Source: Fagopyrum homotropicum (taxonomy: Eukaryota > Streptophyta > Magnoliopsida > Caryophyllales > Polygonaceae). From it: DNA of 64,000 nucleotides. The translations under genes were made by a program, and so were the position numbers. Under the pieces are notes generated by a model that was given only the letters and a program-made list of their open reading frames with translations, was not told the DNA's origin and made no database searches. This document shows, one piece after another, positions 33,178-44,018 of the stretch. Positions within the stretch are counted from its first letter, which is position 1. Every line of letters begins with the position of its first letter. Where the stretch lies: assembly GCA_033239125.1 (NCBI GenBank), contig BSWB01000008.1:16460001-16524000 (forward strand). The letters run 5' to 3'.

Positions 33178-35005
33178 TGTTGTGGTATTTTTAGGATGTG
33201 AAAGCTAAGCAAATCCGAGGCAAGAGTGCCAAGAAATCGTTCGCCCAAATCATGCACACAAAGTCTTAAATTTATAAACTCAAACTAAAAATCTAAACAC
33301 CTATCCAACCCGCAGTGTACGGATCGCAAAGTAGAAAGGAAAGCATTCTGAGGTCGAACACAAAGACCGAGGTGAGATTAAATCAAGCAATGATCATGGA
33401 TAGTAAAGGCCTAAGATGAGAAAGATATCGAAACAAAGAAATGAAAATCATATGTTTTTTATGGGTTTTGGGGTGATCAAGCAAAGATCACAATCAACAA
33501 CAATGTCAACCAAACAACAAAACAAACACAAGATGTAATATCAATGTATAGAGAGCAGATTCTAGAGATTCGGATGTCCGGTTATGGCATGGGCTCAAGC
33601 TTCTAATCAATCTAGGACAAGTTGCGTATGTTGGGAAAGAATGTTTCTCTGATGAGATCAATCACCGGGTATGTCTCATGGTCCACTAATCCCGCACCCA
33701 AGGTACTATTACCTGGTAAGTCTCTAGGAACATAAGGTTGGGAATTCTACACAAACCGGATTACTACCTAGGGGTCAAATCTCTCCTTACCAGGTAAGTC
33801 TCAGAAAAGCAAGTCCTAAGCAACAATCCTAGCATGATCAATCTAATAGCAAGTCTCTAGGAGCCTAAGGTTGGGAATTCTAAACTAACCGTATTACTAC
33901 ATAGGGGTCAAATCTCTCTTTACCGGGTAAGTCTCGGAAAAGCAAGTCCTAAGCAACAATCCTAGCATACTCAATCCAATAGCGGCTGTTGAGGCTCACT
34001 ACTACCTAGTGTTTGTCATCTTCTATAGCTAAGAGCGGGAATTGCCGGGTAAGTCTCATTCCTCGCCTAGTTTACTAACATAGGTCACCCTAATGCTAGA
34101 TTAGCCTCAACTAACACTAGGATTTCAACTCTCAAACTCCCTAACATGAAGATATAACACTATAGGAACAACAACTCATACACCTCGGGTGGATCAAGAA
34201 CACCTCGGCCGAAGTGGTTGAAGAACATACCGAGATTATAAGTTAAGCTATGTATTTCGAGCAAGCAATTTTCCTAAGATACATCTAAGCCCAATCTATC
34301 ATCATCCTAGCCATAACCTTTCATCCATCTCCCTAGAATCACATGTTACTTAGCCAACAACAATCATCTCAAGTTCATTCATCATCAAAACAACAAACAT
34401 GCATGCCATAGCTAGATAAAGGTATGAGAAGCAAAATAAACCAAGAACAAGCTGAATAATAAGTTTAGAATGAGCTTACAATCATCCAAGAGTAGCTTCA
34501 AAACGAGCTCAAAAATCCCTACAGCTTTCCTCACTACAAGACTCTCAAAAACTCACTCAAAAGCTATGAAAATTGTGTTCTTCTCTTCTCTTTAATGGAG
34601 TCTCCTTTCTTCTCTTCTCCACACTTTTGATTTCAAACTTAGGAATGTTAGAGAATGGAATGAATTGGAAAAATCCCTGCAACAAAATGTCTAGGCTGCA
34701 ACAAGACACTTCTCCTCCATCATGGGAGAGAAAATCGTGGGCTGAAAGAAGTGTGTGCCAAATGTCGTGGGGGACCAGCGGACGATCTCGGATGGCCCAG
34801 AATGCATCTCGGCCGAGATGGGTGAGGGCTGGACCGAGATGAAGGGTTGCATGGATAAACACAAGCCGGTGCATGGATCGATCCAACTAAGGTCAATTTC
34901 TTCTTCTTTTTTCATGCTTGCTCCATTGGAACCTTGAATCCGGGCCGTCACGAGGTTTGATCCTCGGATATGATTAATAATGCATGAAAGCTCCCCAAAA
35001 TACCT
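33178..35005 (-). mobile_element. Athila-1 5' LTR, truncated
   Basis: Begins at 33178 (TGTTGTGGTATT, plus strand) and matches the 3' LTR until ...CCCAAAATACCT at 35005. The last 150 bp of the partner (24909-25058) are absent here. It has its own 133-bp tandem duplication (33718-33850 and 33851-33983) and the shared 16-bp palindrome at 34805-34820. Confidence 0.85.
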
Positions 35006-35048
35006 GAAACCACGTCCATTAGCTGGACGTGGTTTCAGGTATTTTGGG
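34994..35048. repeat. Perfect 24-bp inverted repeat at the LTR break
   Basis: Arms 34994-35017 and 35025-35048 with a 7-nt ATTAGCT loop. The outer half of the left arm is LTR sequence, so the right arm contains LTR sequence turned round. A related smaller hairpin (TACGTCC-ATTAGCT-GGACGTA) follows at 35091-35111. Confidence 0.95.
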
Positions 35049-35309
35049 TTTCCCAACGATCGTATGTAGGAGCATATGAAAGCCTGAAACTACGTCCATT
35101 AGCTGGACGTATCTCATGGAAGGGTGAAATCCAAGGCAGGGGCACGGTCTGCACCTACCCAAACTGTCGCGGAAATTGATCTAGCATATACGCCTCCTCG
35201 ATGTCAGATATCCGTATAATACCCTCATAACGAGATATAATAAACTCCCCTCCAAAGTCAATCACCGATCATCATACGAGGTAAAACACAGGTACTCCGC
35301 CCTCATTTG

Positions 35310-36110
35310 GTTCTACCGTGCTCGTAATGCATGTAGTCTCTCTATACTAATCGGCGGTGTCTTCTGGAAACAAAGTCTCGAAGACCACCATGCATGACCA
35401 TGCAACTCTGGATCATCCTCCCTCATTTGGTCCAATTGTGCTCGTAATGATGGGAAATGTGCGTAAATACAAAATTGTATGAAGTAAAGTAAAATAAGTT
35501 TCACTCATAAAATTATATTTTTCCTAAGGAAAATAGTTATGAAACCGTACCTGTAAAAGTGTAGGATGACGAGGTCTCCACCAACGACATATGAAATGCT
35601 TCCCCCAAACATCAGTATAGACATGAGAGGGTCTCGGTGCCCTATGCATACAAGTTTGTCCTCAAATAATTGTGTACTAGGTCGATAAGCTATGGTCGCA
35701 ATATCGTCATGGGAGGCTCTGGAAGGTCCAGCATGGTTGTTGCCCTAGTCCTAATAGCTTCGGAAAATAGTTGTACGCACTGCCGTCTGGAATCCGTTGG
35801 AGATAACCCAAAAGACTCTACAAGCCAATCATACCTAGCACTATTATAAATGGGAGTCAATAATGCATCTCTATCAACTGCAAGTCCTATAATTACATGA
35901 AAATCGTGCAGTGCTATGCCCATCCCCAACGGCATATGAAATGTGTTTGTCTCGGGGTGCCTCCTCTCAACAAATGACGTTATCAAATAGTGATCGACCC
36001 CACAAACTGATGTAATCTACAAGTCAGTTGCGTCTTTCCAAGCCAAACCAAGAATATGGGTCGTCCAAATCTCTATGTCACTCATGTAAACTACAAACCG
36101 CATTCAATCT
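35310..36110 (-). pseudogene. Plant mobile domain (PMD/MAIN-like) remnant
   Basis: On the minus strand 35986-35690 encodes SFVERRHPETNTFHMPLG followed by LHDFHVIIGLAVD. These are hallmark blocks of the plant mobile domain found in MAIN/MAIL proteins and in Mutator-like elements that have captured it. Stops lie upstream (36110-35990), and the downstream part (35504-35313, with AQLDQMREDDPELHG) is separated by non-coding sequence. No transposase is seen. Probably a transposon-borne PMD copy that has decayed. Confidence 0.7.
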
Positions 36111-36283
36111 CCTAACGATGCTGACAACCCCGGAATCCTCCAACGAGAATTTAGAAAACATGATATTATCTTAGATAAACAAACAAAATATTTTTATTAT
36201 TAATATTTGAAGGGAAAAAAAATTATGCCCTTTGGGCCCATGTGACGCTAGTTCTATGGTTAGTGTAGCATGTCAATAACACA

Positions 36284-36430
36284 GTACCTACTTCTGCTCC
36301 ATAAGTATTTGTTCCTACTTAACATGTACCTACTTCTGCTACATATGTACTTGTTCCTACTTAACATGTATTTGCTCCTGCTCCACATGTATTTACTCAT
36401 GCTCAACATGTATCTACTCCTGCTCAACAT
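36284..36430. repeat. 21-bp minisatellite, ~7 units
   Basis: Units of the form ACATGTA(T/C)(T/C)TACT(T/C)CTGCTC. Read on the minus strand they give a 7-residue repeat (MLSRSKY-like) in an open frame (36442-36260). Confidence 0.85.
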
Positions 36431-36442
36431 CCAAAATGCCAT

Positions 36443-37280
36443 CTAGATGCGGAACACCCTCCGAGGAGTCCTTCGTATCATAATCTAGAACAAGTGATGA
36501 TGGTCCCGCATCCTTCTCATTGATATATGATCATGTGCCTCAATAAATGTATCAATTGATGCCTCAACGGATGCCTGAACGGATGCTATGACAAGTCTAT
36601 CCCGTTGAGCTTTGGCCTCTCGATGGGCAGATGATGTGACAAGTCTTGCTTCTCGCTTCTTCTTATCTTTAATGTTTTTTATCACAATCTAAATTTTGTT
36701 TTCAAATAAAATTTTGCGTTTTAAAATTATAACATAAATTTTTTTGTCATCTTCTTCGCCGGAATCTCACCATTAGAACCCGTTTAAAAGATACAAAAAA
36801 CTGATAAAAATGCAAAAAGAAAACTAAAATGTCATAGACGATCCATTTCCAAATAATCCTAAACTAAACAAATCTTCCTAAAATAACTAAATTCAAGCCT
36901 AAAATCATAATAACCGGCAAAATAACAAAAAAGATAAAAAAAAAACTTTAGAAACAAACCTCAAACCGGGATAAAAGTTGTCTTCTACTTTAAGATTGTT
37001 GTGAATAACCGACATCTGAATCTCAAACCATTTTCCGTACGAAGCGCGGCTTGTTTGTGTTGTTTTTAATCGGTCGGCTTTTTTTCGACCACAAACAAAG
37101 CTGCACAAAATAGAGAAAGTAGAAGAAGGAAAGAAGAAAGAGGGGCCGCAAGCGCCCTGATAAGAGGGTTTGGGGCGCATGCGCCGAAAGACAGCCCGCA
37201 TGCTTTCCATCAGGGTACATGCGCAACTCACATGCTTTGCCTTTTTGACATTTTCCGTCCACGACATTTAACATCACTCT
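36443..37280. other. Region upstream of the PMD remnant
   Basis: Short minus-strand frames at 36685-36485 (Lys/Arg- and Ala-rich) and 37277-36905 match no family I know. A GC-rich segment (37140-37215) contains GGGGCGCATGCGCC. It may be the rest of the PMD-carrying transposon. Function unknown. Confidence 0.4.
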
Positions 37281-38869
37281 TATCTTATTATCAAGTTAAT
37301 CAATTAATTAAAAAAATATTTATTTGTAGAAAAGAGATACAATCATCATATGTATTATAATTGTTTGATGAAAATAAACGTTATATGTTAGATATAAATT
37401 TAAATATTATATTTAAAATTTATCAAAATTAGAAAACATTTTAAAGCGACAGATCGTTGACAATTATTTTGAAAGCTGTAAAACACATTTTATTTAATAT
37501 ACATGGATTTCCACCCAAATTCAATATATTAAACATTTAAAAAAATTTGTCATAAAAGTAGAGAATGAATGGTTGTCTACATAGGATTCTTTCTTTCATA
37601 CATCAAATTAAATCTCTGGAATATTTTCATACCCAAATATTAATTTGATTCCTCTGTAATTTGAAAGAGCTGCCCCCCACATTCACACGTATGACTTGTG
37701 AAATATGAATTTATCTTTTTCACTACAAAAAGAAATTGAAAAAGAGTAAAGATAAGAAGAGCATATCATAGTCGGTTATATAGCTTATGACTTTCTAACA
37801 TATGCCCACCACACATTTTAATAATATGATTTGATGTGCATCTTAAAAGGATAAATTAGATTAACCATATACAAGCCGCGTCCTTCTTATATGAATTTTT
37901 TTAGAATCAATAAATACGGATTTATAGCTATTTTCTAAAATGTATATATAAAGATACTTGATAAAATATAGATCTAAAACATATATCAGCGGTTCTATTT
38001 TCACCATAATCTACCACTGTATCAGAGGAGGTTCGATTTGGAACCTCAAATTTGAAAGAACATTTTATTTAATATGAATTTTTTTTTAATCAATTAATAC
38101 AAATTTGTAGCTATTTTTTAAAAAATATATATAAAGATACTTGATAAAATATAGATCTAAAACATATATCAGCGGAGATATTCTAGTCTACAACGTTTGT
38201 TGACATTTTCACGCTTTGATTGTGGGGCCGTATTGAAAGATACATGATCGAATATTTAGATGTGTTACTTAGAATAACGAAAATATGATCTATTTATTTT
38301 AGACTAGTTTATATTATTTTGTAATTACAATCTCATTATTTCATTTCTATTCTCTTATAAACCCTATATATTGAGTCGTAATCTCGTTAATACTTTGGTG
38401 GTTCTATTTCCACTATAATCTATCAAATTTCAAGTTATTTGTAACAACACAATGTAACAAATAATTTTTCATATAACTGAAGTATTCTACTAACCTTGGC
38501 ATTTTGGTTGCATACAAACATGAGACATTGTACATGTGGTTTACTTGCTTTGCTTTCTTGTGCATTTTTTTTAAATATTTTTTTATGGGACGTCTTACAT
38601 ACAAAGAACCTGCCATCATGCACAAATAGTGAGCGAACAGTTATATATAAATTCTCACGTGTTGTCCAAATTGTTCAACTGGACGTTCTTACCTTCATTA
38701 CAAGCTCTTATGATGGTTGAATCTAAGACCTATCCTAGCCTAATGATGAGAATCCCATTTGAGCCTTAAATATACTTCTTGTACCACAACTAGATTTTTT
38801 TCATTTCAATTGATAAATCAGCTACCCTTGTTTTATAATTGGATTGCTTCAAGTGTAAGAATTTTTATA
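37281..38869. other. AT-rich intergenic region
   Basis: No gene seen. It contains the direct repeat listed separately and two copies of a GGTTCTATTTYCAC(C/T)ATAATCTA block, near 37991 and 38400. Confidence 0.55.
37887..38175. repeat. Direct repeat of ~105 bp, period ~184 bp
   Basis: Copies at 37887-37992 and 38073-38175 share TAAAGATACTTGATAAAATA and end in ACATATATCAGCGG. The left parts differ by point changes and small indels. Confidence 0.85.
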
Positions 38870-39165
38870 CTTATGGTGTAGCACGAGAGTCTCCCGACTC
38901 CAGCCCCTGTCCCTGTATACTAATCGGAATGGATTCGATGCACCTCACAGTGTACGGGTATGGCCTGGTCGTAGAGAACCTCACAAACTCATGGAAGAGC
39001 TGGACAGTGATGCTACCGCCCGTTATATACACTTGGGCCAAGATTACACAATTTAAGTCATCCTATTCAAGTTGTAGTTATTAAACAGAGTAGCACACAC
39101 CACTATCATCATTCAACCAACATATAAAAGCTAACTAAGTAGGCCCAAAGGACTCACCATGGATA
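38870..39165 (-). mobile_element. Tekay-type LTR fragment
   Basis: In reverse orientation it matches the LTR section that carries the GGCCCAAGTGTAT...ACGGGCGGT block (here 39019-39041) and a decayed donor hairpin (39139-39157). It is about 300 bp long and abuts plus-strand RT sequence, so it is not part of the neighbouring element in an intact arrangement. Confidence 0.7.
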
Positions 39166-39170
39166 GATGA

Positions 39171-40357
39171 TCTACTTGACCAGTTGCAAGGGTCAGTAGT
39201 CTCTTCTAAGAATGATTTAAGGTCAGATTTTCACCAATTGAGAATCCGAGACTGGGATACTGCAAATACGGCATTCCGAACAAACCATGGTCACTATGAG
39301 TTGTAGTGATTCCATATGGGCTTACTAATGCCCTTGATAAGATATTTTGGTCTACTCTCGAAGAAGAGAGAAGTTGTATGAAAAGTTATCTCGGGATGAC
39401 AACCCCGAAGGACGTGGAAGAAGTTACAAGTTTTCTTAGATGTGTTGGTCATTACCGGATTTGTGGAGATATTCTCCAAAGTAACACCATCTACGACTAA
39501 CCTACCCCGGATGACCATGAAGTATTGAATGGGACGAAAAATTAACAATGGATTTGTTGAGAGTTAAGAGGTAATTTATTGGTGAACTGTTGAAATTGGC
39601 TCGAGGAATGATGGGTTTGAAGATGACAAGTGATTCCCCAAGTGAAGTCTTGATTGAGTATTGAGGTAAAGGTAATAACATACGTGTCCCGTTAGTAGTA
39701 GTAGTGTGAAATAGAGTATTTCTTTCATTACTTGGAACTTGCAACAAGAATTGAGAAAATGTGAACATCAAAGTTTGGTTTGACAAGAACCAAGGCCAAC
39801 GGTGTAAATTGGAAGTTCACTCTTCCTTGTTATGAGACTATCAAAGAAGAAACATAATGGAAATGCTATATTGAGAAAGACCCAAGAAAGAAGTCGAGTT
39901 TCCGATATATCAGATCTTTTTGAGATCTTGCGCGAGTTAGAGAAGTGGCTTACAAGTTGGTGTTGCCACCCGGTGTTTCATGTGTATTAATCGAGAAAAT
40001 ACATACATGACTCGAGACATATTGTTAGTCATGAGAATCTAGTGGCAGACGAGGAACCGATGAGGCTAAATGGAAGACGGAGGATAGTATCTTTGGTTGA
40101 GTTTACGTTGAGCTAGTAGCATCGATAGAATTGACGGGTTTGACTTAGTTCTTCCCTTAAGTTGGTTGTGTCTATGTATGATGTTATATGTTGTTTGTGC
40201 CCCGTGCGGGAATGTGTTTTATGACTTGAACAAGTTTGTGTATATAGATTAGAAGGTCTAAACCTTCCTAGTTTGAGAGTTCATACCTCGGCCTTAGGGA
40301 CCGAGAAGTTCGACGCATAGCAAGTTTCGGGACGAAACTTGTTTTTAGGGGATATGA
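39171..40357 (+). pseudogene. Tekay-2 RT and integrase C-terminal remnants
   Basis: The plus strand encodes an RT part with KNDLRSDFHQLRIRD, YGLTNALDKIF and, after a gap, DVEEVTSFLRCVGHYR (39171-39500). The end of integrase follows (about 39930-40080; family motifs AYKLVLPPG and the decayed RHIVSHENLVADEEP region). Large deletions remove the palm, RNase H and the integrase core. The 3' part ends in an A/G-rich tract before the LTR at 40358. Confidence 0.7.
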
Positions 40358-43300
40358 TGTAACGCCCCGTTTATTGGGTGCATTTCGATATCTATTTCTC
40401 CTACTTTTATCGATATTTTATTAGCTCAAGTATTTTATTTTAAAAGTATTTTAAGGTGTAAGAAAACATCCCGAGTATAAGTATATCTCTGGTAAATTTT
40501 ACGGAAAAGTGCGGAAAATTTCCTATCCGGAAATCCGTTCGGATATTCCTTATCGGATTTGTTTTATCTTATTATATTTATTTTTATTTATTTTACTTAT
40601 TATTTTCCTCTTTCTTTTAATTTTCTTTTTCCCTCCTTCTCTGACCCGGAGGTCTAGGGTTCGAGCCCAACCGGACTGGTTTTTGCTCCTTGTCCCTTCC
40701 GAGCCTTCCCCTGCTTTTCTTTCTGCTTTTATGTTCTGTGTGACAGTAGCAGCACTAGCCGCCCAGGCCACACGACCCCTCATTGCAACCCTCTGTCCCT
40801 CTCGCCTTTCTCACGCCATCCTCCCCAACGCCCATCACTCCCTCTCAACCTCCTTCCTACCCCTTCTCTGAAGCAATGACATTTAGACTTGAACGAGTGC
40901 ACCCCAAGATGCAAGACACATCATCGAGTACCTTATCACTCTGCCCCTGGTTCTTCGTGCATTCAAACTCTCTTCTGCAATTGTGAAACGCCAGCGTTGC
41001 TTCACCACCACCTTCGCCGGAGATCCCCTGCCACGCCTTTGCCCTGGAATCCGCCGGAGATCCCGACCCCTCTGCCCCATCTTTCCCTCTGCGGCAAGCC
41101 CTAGCCACACAGCTCGCTACTTGGAGAGGGCGAGCCAGAAATCGAAACCACAGACCCAACCTTGTCAACCGATTGCCGCCTCTCTGTTCCCATGGCCACC
41201 AGTCGGAAACACCACTCATCACCACCATTGGGACCACCGGAATTGCAGCGACTACCGACTCTACTCTCGCAGCCCTGCAACTCCTCTTTCCCTTCGTCTC
41301 TGTCGGGTTCGAAACGACCCCTTGCCTCCCCAACTCTCCCTTTTCTCTTTCTGTCGAGACACGCCGAATATGGCCACCTCGGATCCGCCTTGCTGCCGCC
41401 TTCTCTTCGCCGGAGGAGCCTTTGCCGCCACCTTCCCCTGCGCCATCACCACGCCTCGCCTCTGAAGTGCCGCCGCCCCCTGTGATTTGTCTTTCCGCCT
41501 CTTTGAAAGAGGTTGAAGAAACCCTATGTGCTGGGTCTGGTTCCCTATAGTTACTCTAGGCGAATTCCAAAAATCCTAAACACAAAATCAAACTCAACAA
41601 AAAGATAATTATAAATAAAAAAGATTGAGAGAGGATAAACTTAATCTAAGATTCAATTTTAGGTGAAGTTTTTTTTAAAAATTTCACCCTAACTAAACCC
41701 CTATGTGCTTATTCAAATCGGCCCCCCCTCTTTTGGGTTAATTATAATTGTAACCCAGTGTTTTTTATTTACGTTTCTGGCCCAGTTTTAGAATTTATGT
41801 AATTATGCCCTTGTAGATTTTGGTCAAACTACCTATTTACAAAAAAGAACCCAAGTTTCTGAAACTGAACAATATGCCCTGTTTATATAATTACAGAATA
41901 TGGCCCAAGGTTTTATTTACGGAATATATCCCAAGTTTATGGAACTTCATGAGTTGTCATGTTTTTACGGACTTTCAACCACAGCTTTATAACGGATTTG
42001 ATTCTTATAGTTTATATTTGTTATATATTATGACCCTATGTGTATATAATTGTATAATTTGTCCCGGAAAATATTTAAGCGGGTTTTAACCTTGGTTTTG
42101 AAATGAGTTTTACCTTAGATTTTATATAAGTTATATATTCCGTTCAAATTTAGCGTCTAAGCTAAATTTGTTTAGCTTTGGTGTTAGGACCGGAAGCGCC
42201 CCGATAAAGGCCAACGATTCCAAACTCGACATCCGTAGATCGACTTCCGTCTTTTGACGTCACGTGAGTACCCTCTCCCTCGAGCTTATGATCTTACTCA
42301 ATTTAGTTATGTTTAGTAGTATCATGCTAGGTTGGATCTAGCATAATCTAATGAGAATACCAAGTAGTGGTTTGGACCTTAGGTGAGTTTTGAGGATTTA
42401 TGATTGTTCTAAGGCTTGAGTTGGGTTGTTGTCTTGTGAGGATTGTTAAGGATTTGTGCTTTATGGTTGATCTTGTAAATCTTGTGAATCTTGTGGCTTG
42501 AGGTTTGTGGTCACATGATCTTTGAGATTGTGGAGACTAGGACATGAGTATCCTAGCCTAGAGCTTATGATCGGGGAGATTATTGAGACTATGAGTGTTT
42601 TGTCCTAGCATGTGAGTTGTATGACCTTGTTGAGGTCATTTGGGCTAGAAGTCTAAGGACTTCTAGCATGAGAGATAGGTGCTGATGTTGTGCCTCGTTT
42701 GGATAGGCCGAGAGTATCTTCCTCCGGGAAGCAGAGTACGGTATATTTTCGGGTTGAGCGTTTATGACAGGTAAGTCTCCGGACTTACTTAGCTCGTATT
42801 AGCATTGATGTGTGTTTGGTGGTGTGTGTTTATTGTTTATTGTTTATAACAACAAAACCGGAAATAAGATTACCGAACTTTATATTATTTTGGCCCAAGT
42901 GTATGATAACGGGCGGTGACAACTTGTCGCGAGAGCTAGGATGTTCTCGGTGACTATCCCATGTTGGTAGACGGTCGGATGCATCAGTACCATTCCATGC
43001 CGGTAAGTAGGGACCGAGGCGAGTTTCGGTGACTCTCGTGTCAGAACCTAAGTTGAATTAGAACGGATACGACTTAATAATAATAAAGATAATAAACCGG
43101 ATTGGTGTGCTTTTAAGTATGTTGTGCGCTTGCGGTGTTCTACTTGTTATGTGCCTTTCCCATTAATTCTAATGCTTCGAATATGAGCTAACGGTTTTAT
43201 ACAGATTGTTGTAGATTGCCTTGCAAGTTAGGAATGCGTCCGAGAGATCCGGAAGAGTGGGCAGTCAGGGTCCGTACATTTTATGAAGGGTTTTTGGATG

Positions 43301-43470
43301 GAGTTGAGTTGTGTATTGTCCTTCGATTGTTGTGTTTTGTGTGTCGTGTATTTGGCGTTCGGTTTTTGTGTTGTATCTCGGCTGAAGTCTTTTGTTGTTT
43401 TCCTTCGGGTTTCTTATCATTTGCATTAAAAGGAATTTCGGTTTTGCCTTTATTTGGTTCCGGCACATAA
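40358..43470 (+). mobile_element. Tekay-2 3' LTR, truncated (~3.1 kb)
   Basis: Starts TGTAACGCCCCG at 40358 after a TTTTTAGGGG-type polypurine tract. Family blocks in sense order: donor hairpin 42771-42788, GGCCCAAGTGTATGATAACG (42892-42911) and AGCTAACGGTTTTATAC (43186-43202). The terminal ...GTGTTACA is missing; the sequence runs into a reversed gag piece at about 43470. A GC-rich island at 40750-41550 gives overlapping open frames on both strands without known domains. Confidence 0.8.
42771..42788 (+). promoter_or_regulatory. LTR donor hairpin, Tekay-2
   Basis: GTAAGTC-TCCG-GACTTAC preceded by GACAG, giving CAG|GTAAGT. About 60-65 nt upstream is TTTGGATAG, an acceptor-like sequence. Confidence 0.5.
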
Positions 43471-43830
43471 CTCTGCGGTGGATAATATTATGGGGCCCGA
43501 TACTGCTGCTATTGACTCGGAGCCCGATACTACGGCGGCCTCTATCCACTCCCCAGAGTACCTTTTAGGGAAGGAACCCTGTTATGATAGAGCTTTGCCC
43601 TGGCGACAAAATATAGTTTGATGTCTTGACTTGCCGCATATGAAGCATGTTATTGGCGGCTTCTTAGAGTTCGGTCGAATGTGTCCGTAACCGCTATAGT
43701 TGTGACACTGTGGTTCTCTAGCTGAACTCTGAGCTGTAGTGGGAAAGCTTTATCGTCTTGAGTTTGTCTCTCTCGTATGCTTAAGCCTTTCCTAGATGAT
43801 AGGTGATGGAATCACTATCGGTTTTAGGTA
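43470..43830 (-). pseudogene. Tekay-type gag fragment with zinc knuckles
   Basis: On the minus strand an AYERDK block (cf. ASAYEREG of Tekay-1) is followed at 43706-43582 by two knuckle positions. The first is broken (CHNYSGYGHIRPNS, two Cys lost). The second is intact, CFICGKSRHQTIFC, followed by RQGKALS and a stop. The orientation is opposite to the LTR on its left, so the LTR was cut by a rearrangement or insertion. Confidence 0.75.
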
Positions 43831-43988
43831 GTTTTAGAGTCTTTTTAGAGTCTTGTGGTTGTGTTATGTTGCTAATGTATGGATCCAGATGAAGGAGTTC
43901 AAAATGAAGTACAGAAAGGATCTAACAACACTTGGAAGAAGAAGAAGATCAACGAAGACGAGCTTCTAGTACCACACCACCCCCACGG

Positions 43989-44018
43989 CAGAAGTCACCA
44001 GCCTAGTGGTGACTTCTG
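43989..44018. repeat. Perfect 12-bp inverted repeat
   Basis: CAGAAGTCACCA-GCCTAG-TGGTGACTTCTG. It lies at the left end of the Copia-2 remnant; it may mark a junction. Confidence 0.9.

Larger units (their letters stand above)
23332..35005 (-). mobile_element. Athila-1: Ty3/Gypsy element with internal deletion and nested solo LTR
   Basis: Minus-strand order: 5' LTR (33178-35005, truncated), Asp-tRNA primer site (33154-33171), gag, RNase H, integrase, a long 3' non-coding part and 3' LTR (23332-25058). Protease and reverse transcriptase are missing. A Tekay solo LTR (26266-29451) sits in the 3' non-coding part. The left target flank is GAATA (23327-23331); the right flank is lost because the 5' LTR breaks at about 35005. 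Primer type and domains fit the Athila group. Confidence 0.85.

Noticed and set aside
35310..37277. An intact PMD gene on the minus strand
   Set aside because: The domain is interrupted by stops and the flanking exons cannot be joined in frame, so it is listed as a remnant.
40857..41333. 158-aa minus-strand frame with Arg/Gly-rich sequence
   Set aside because: Complementary to open plus-strand frames in the same GC-rich LTR island; no start context or family match.
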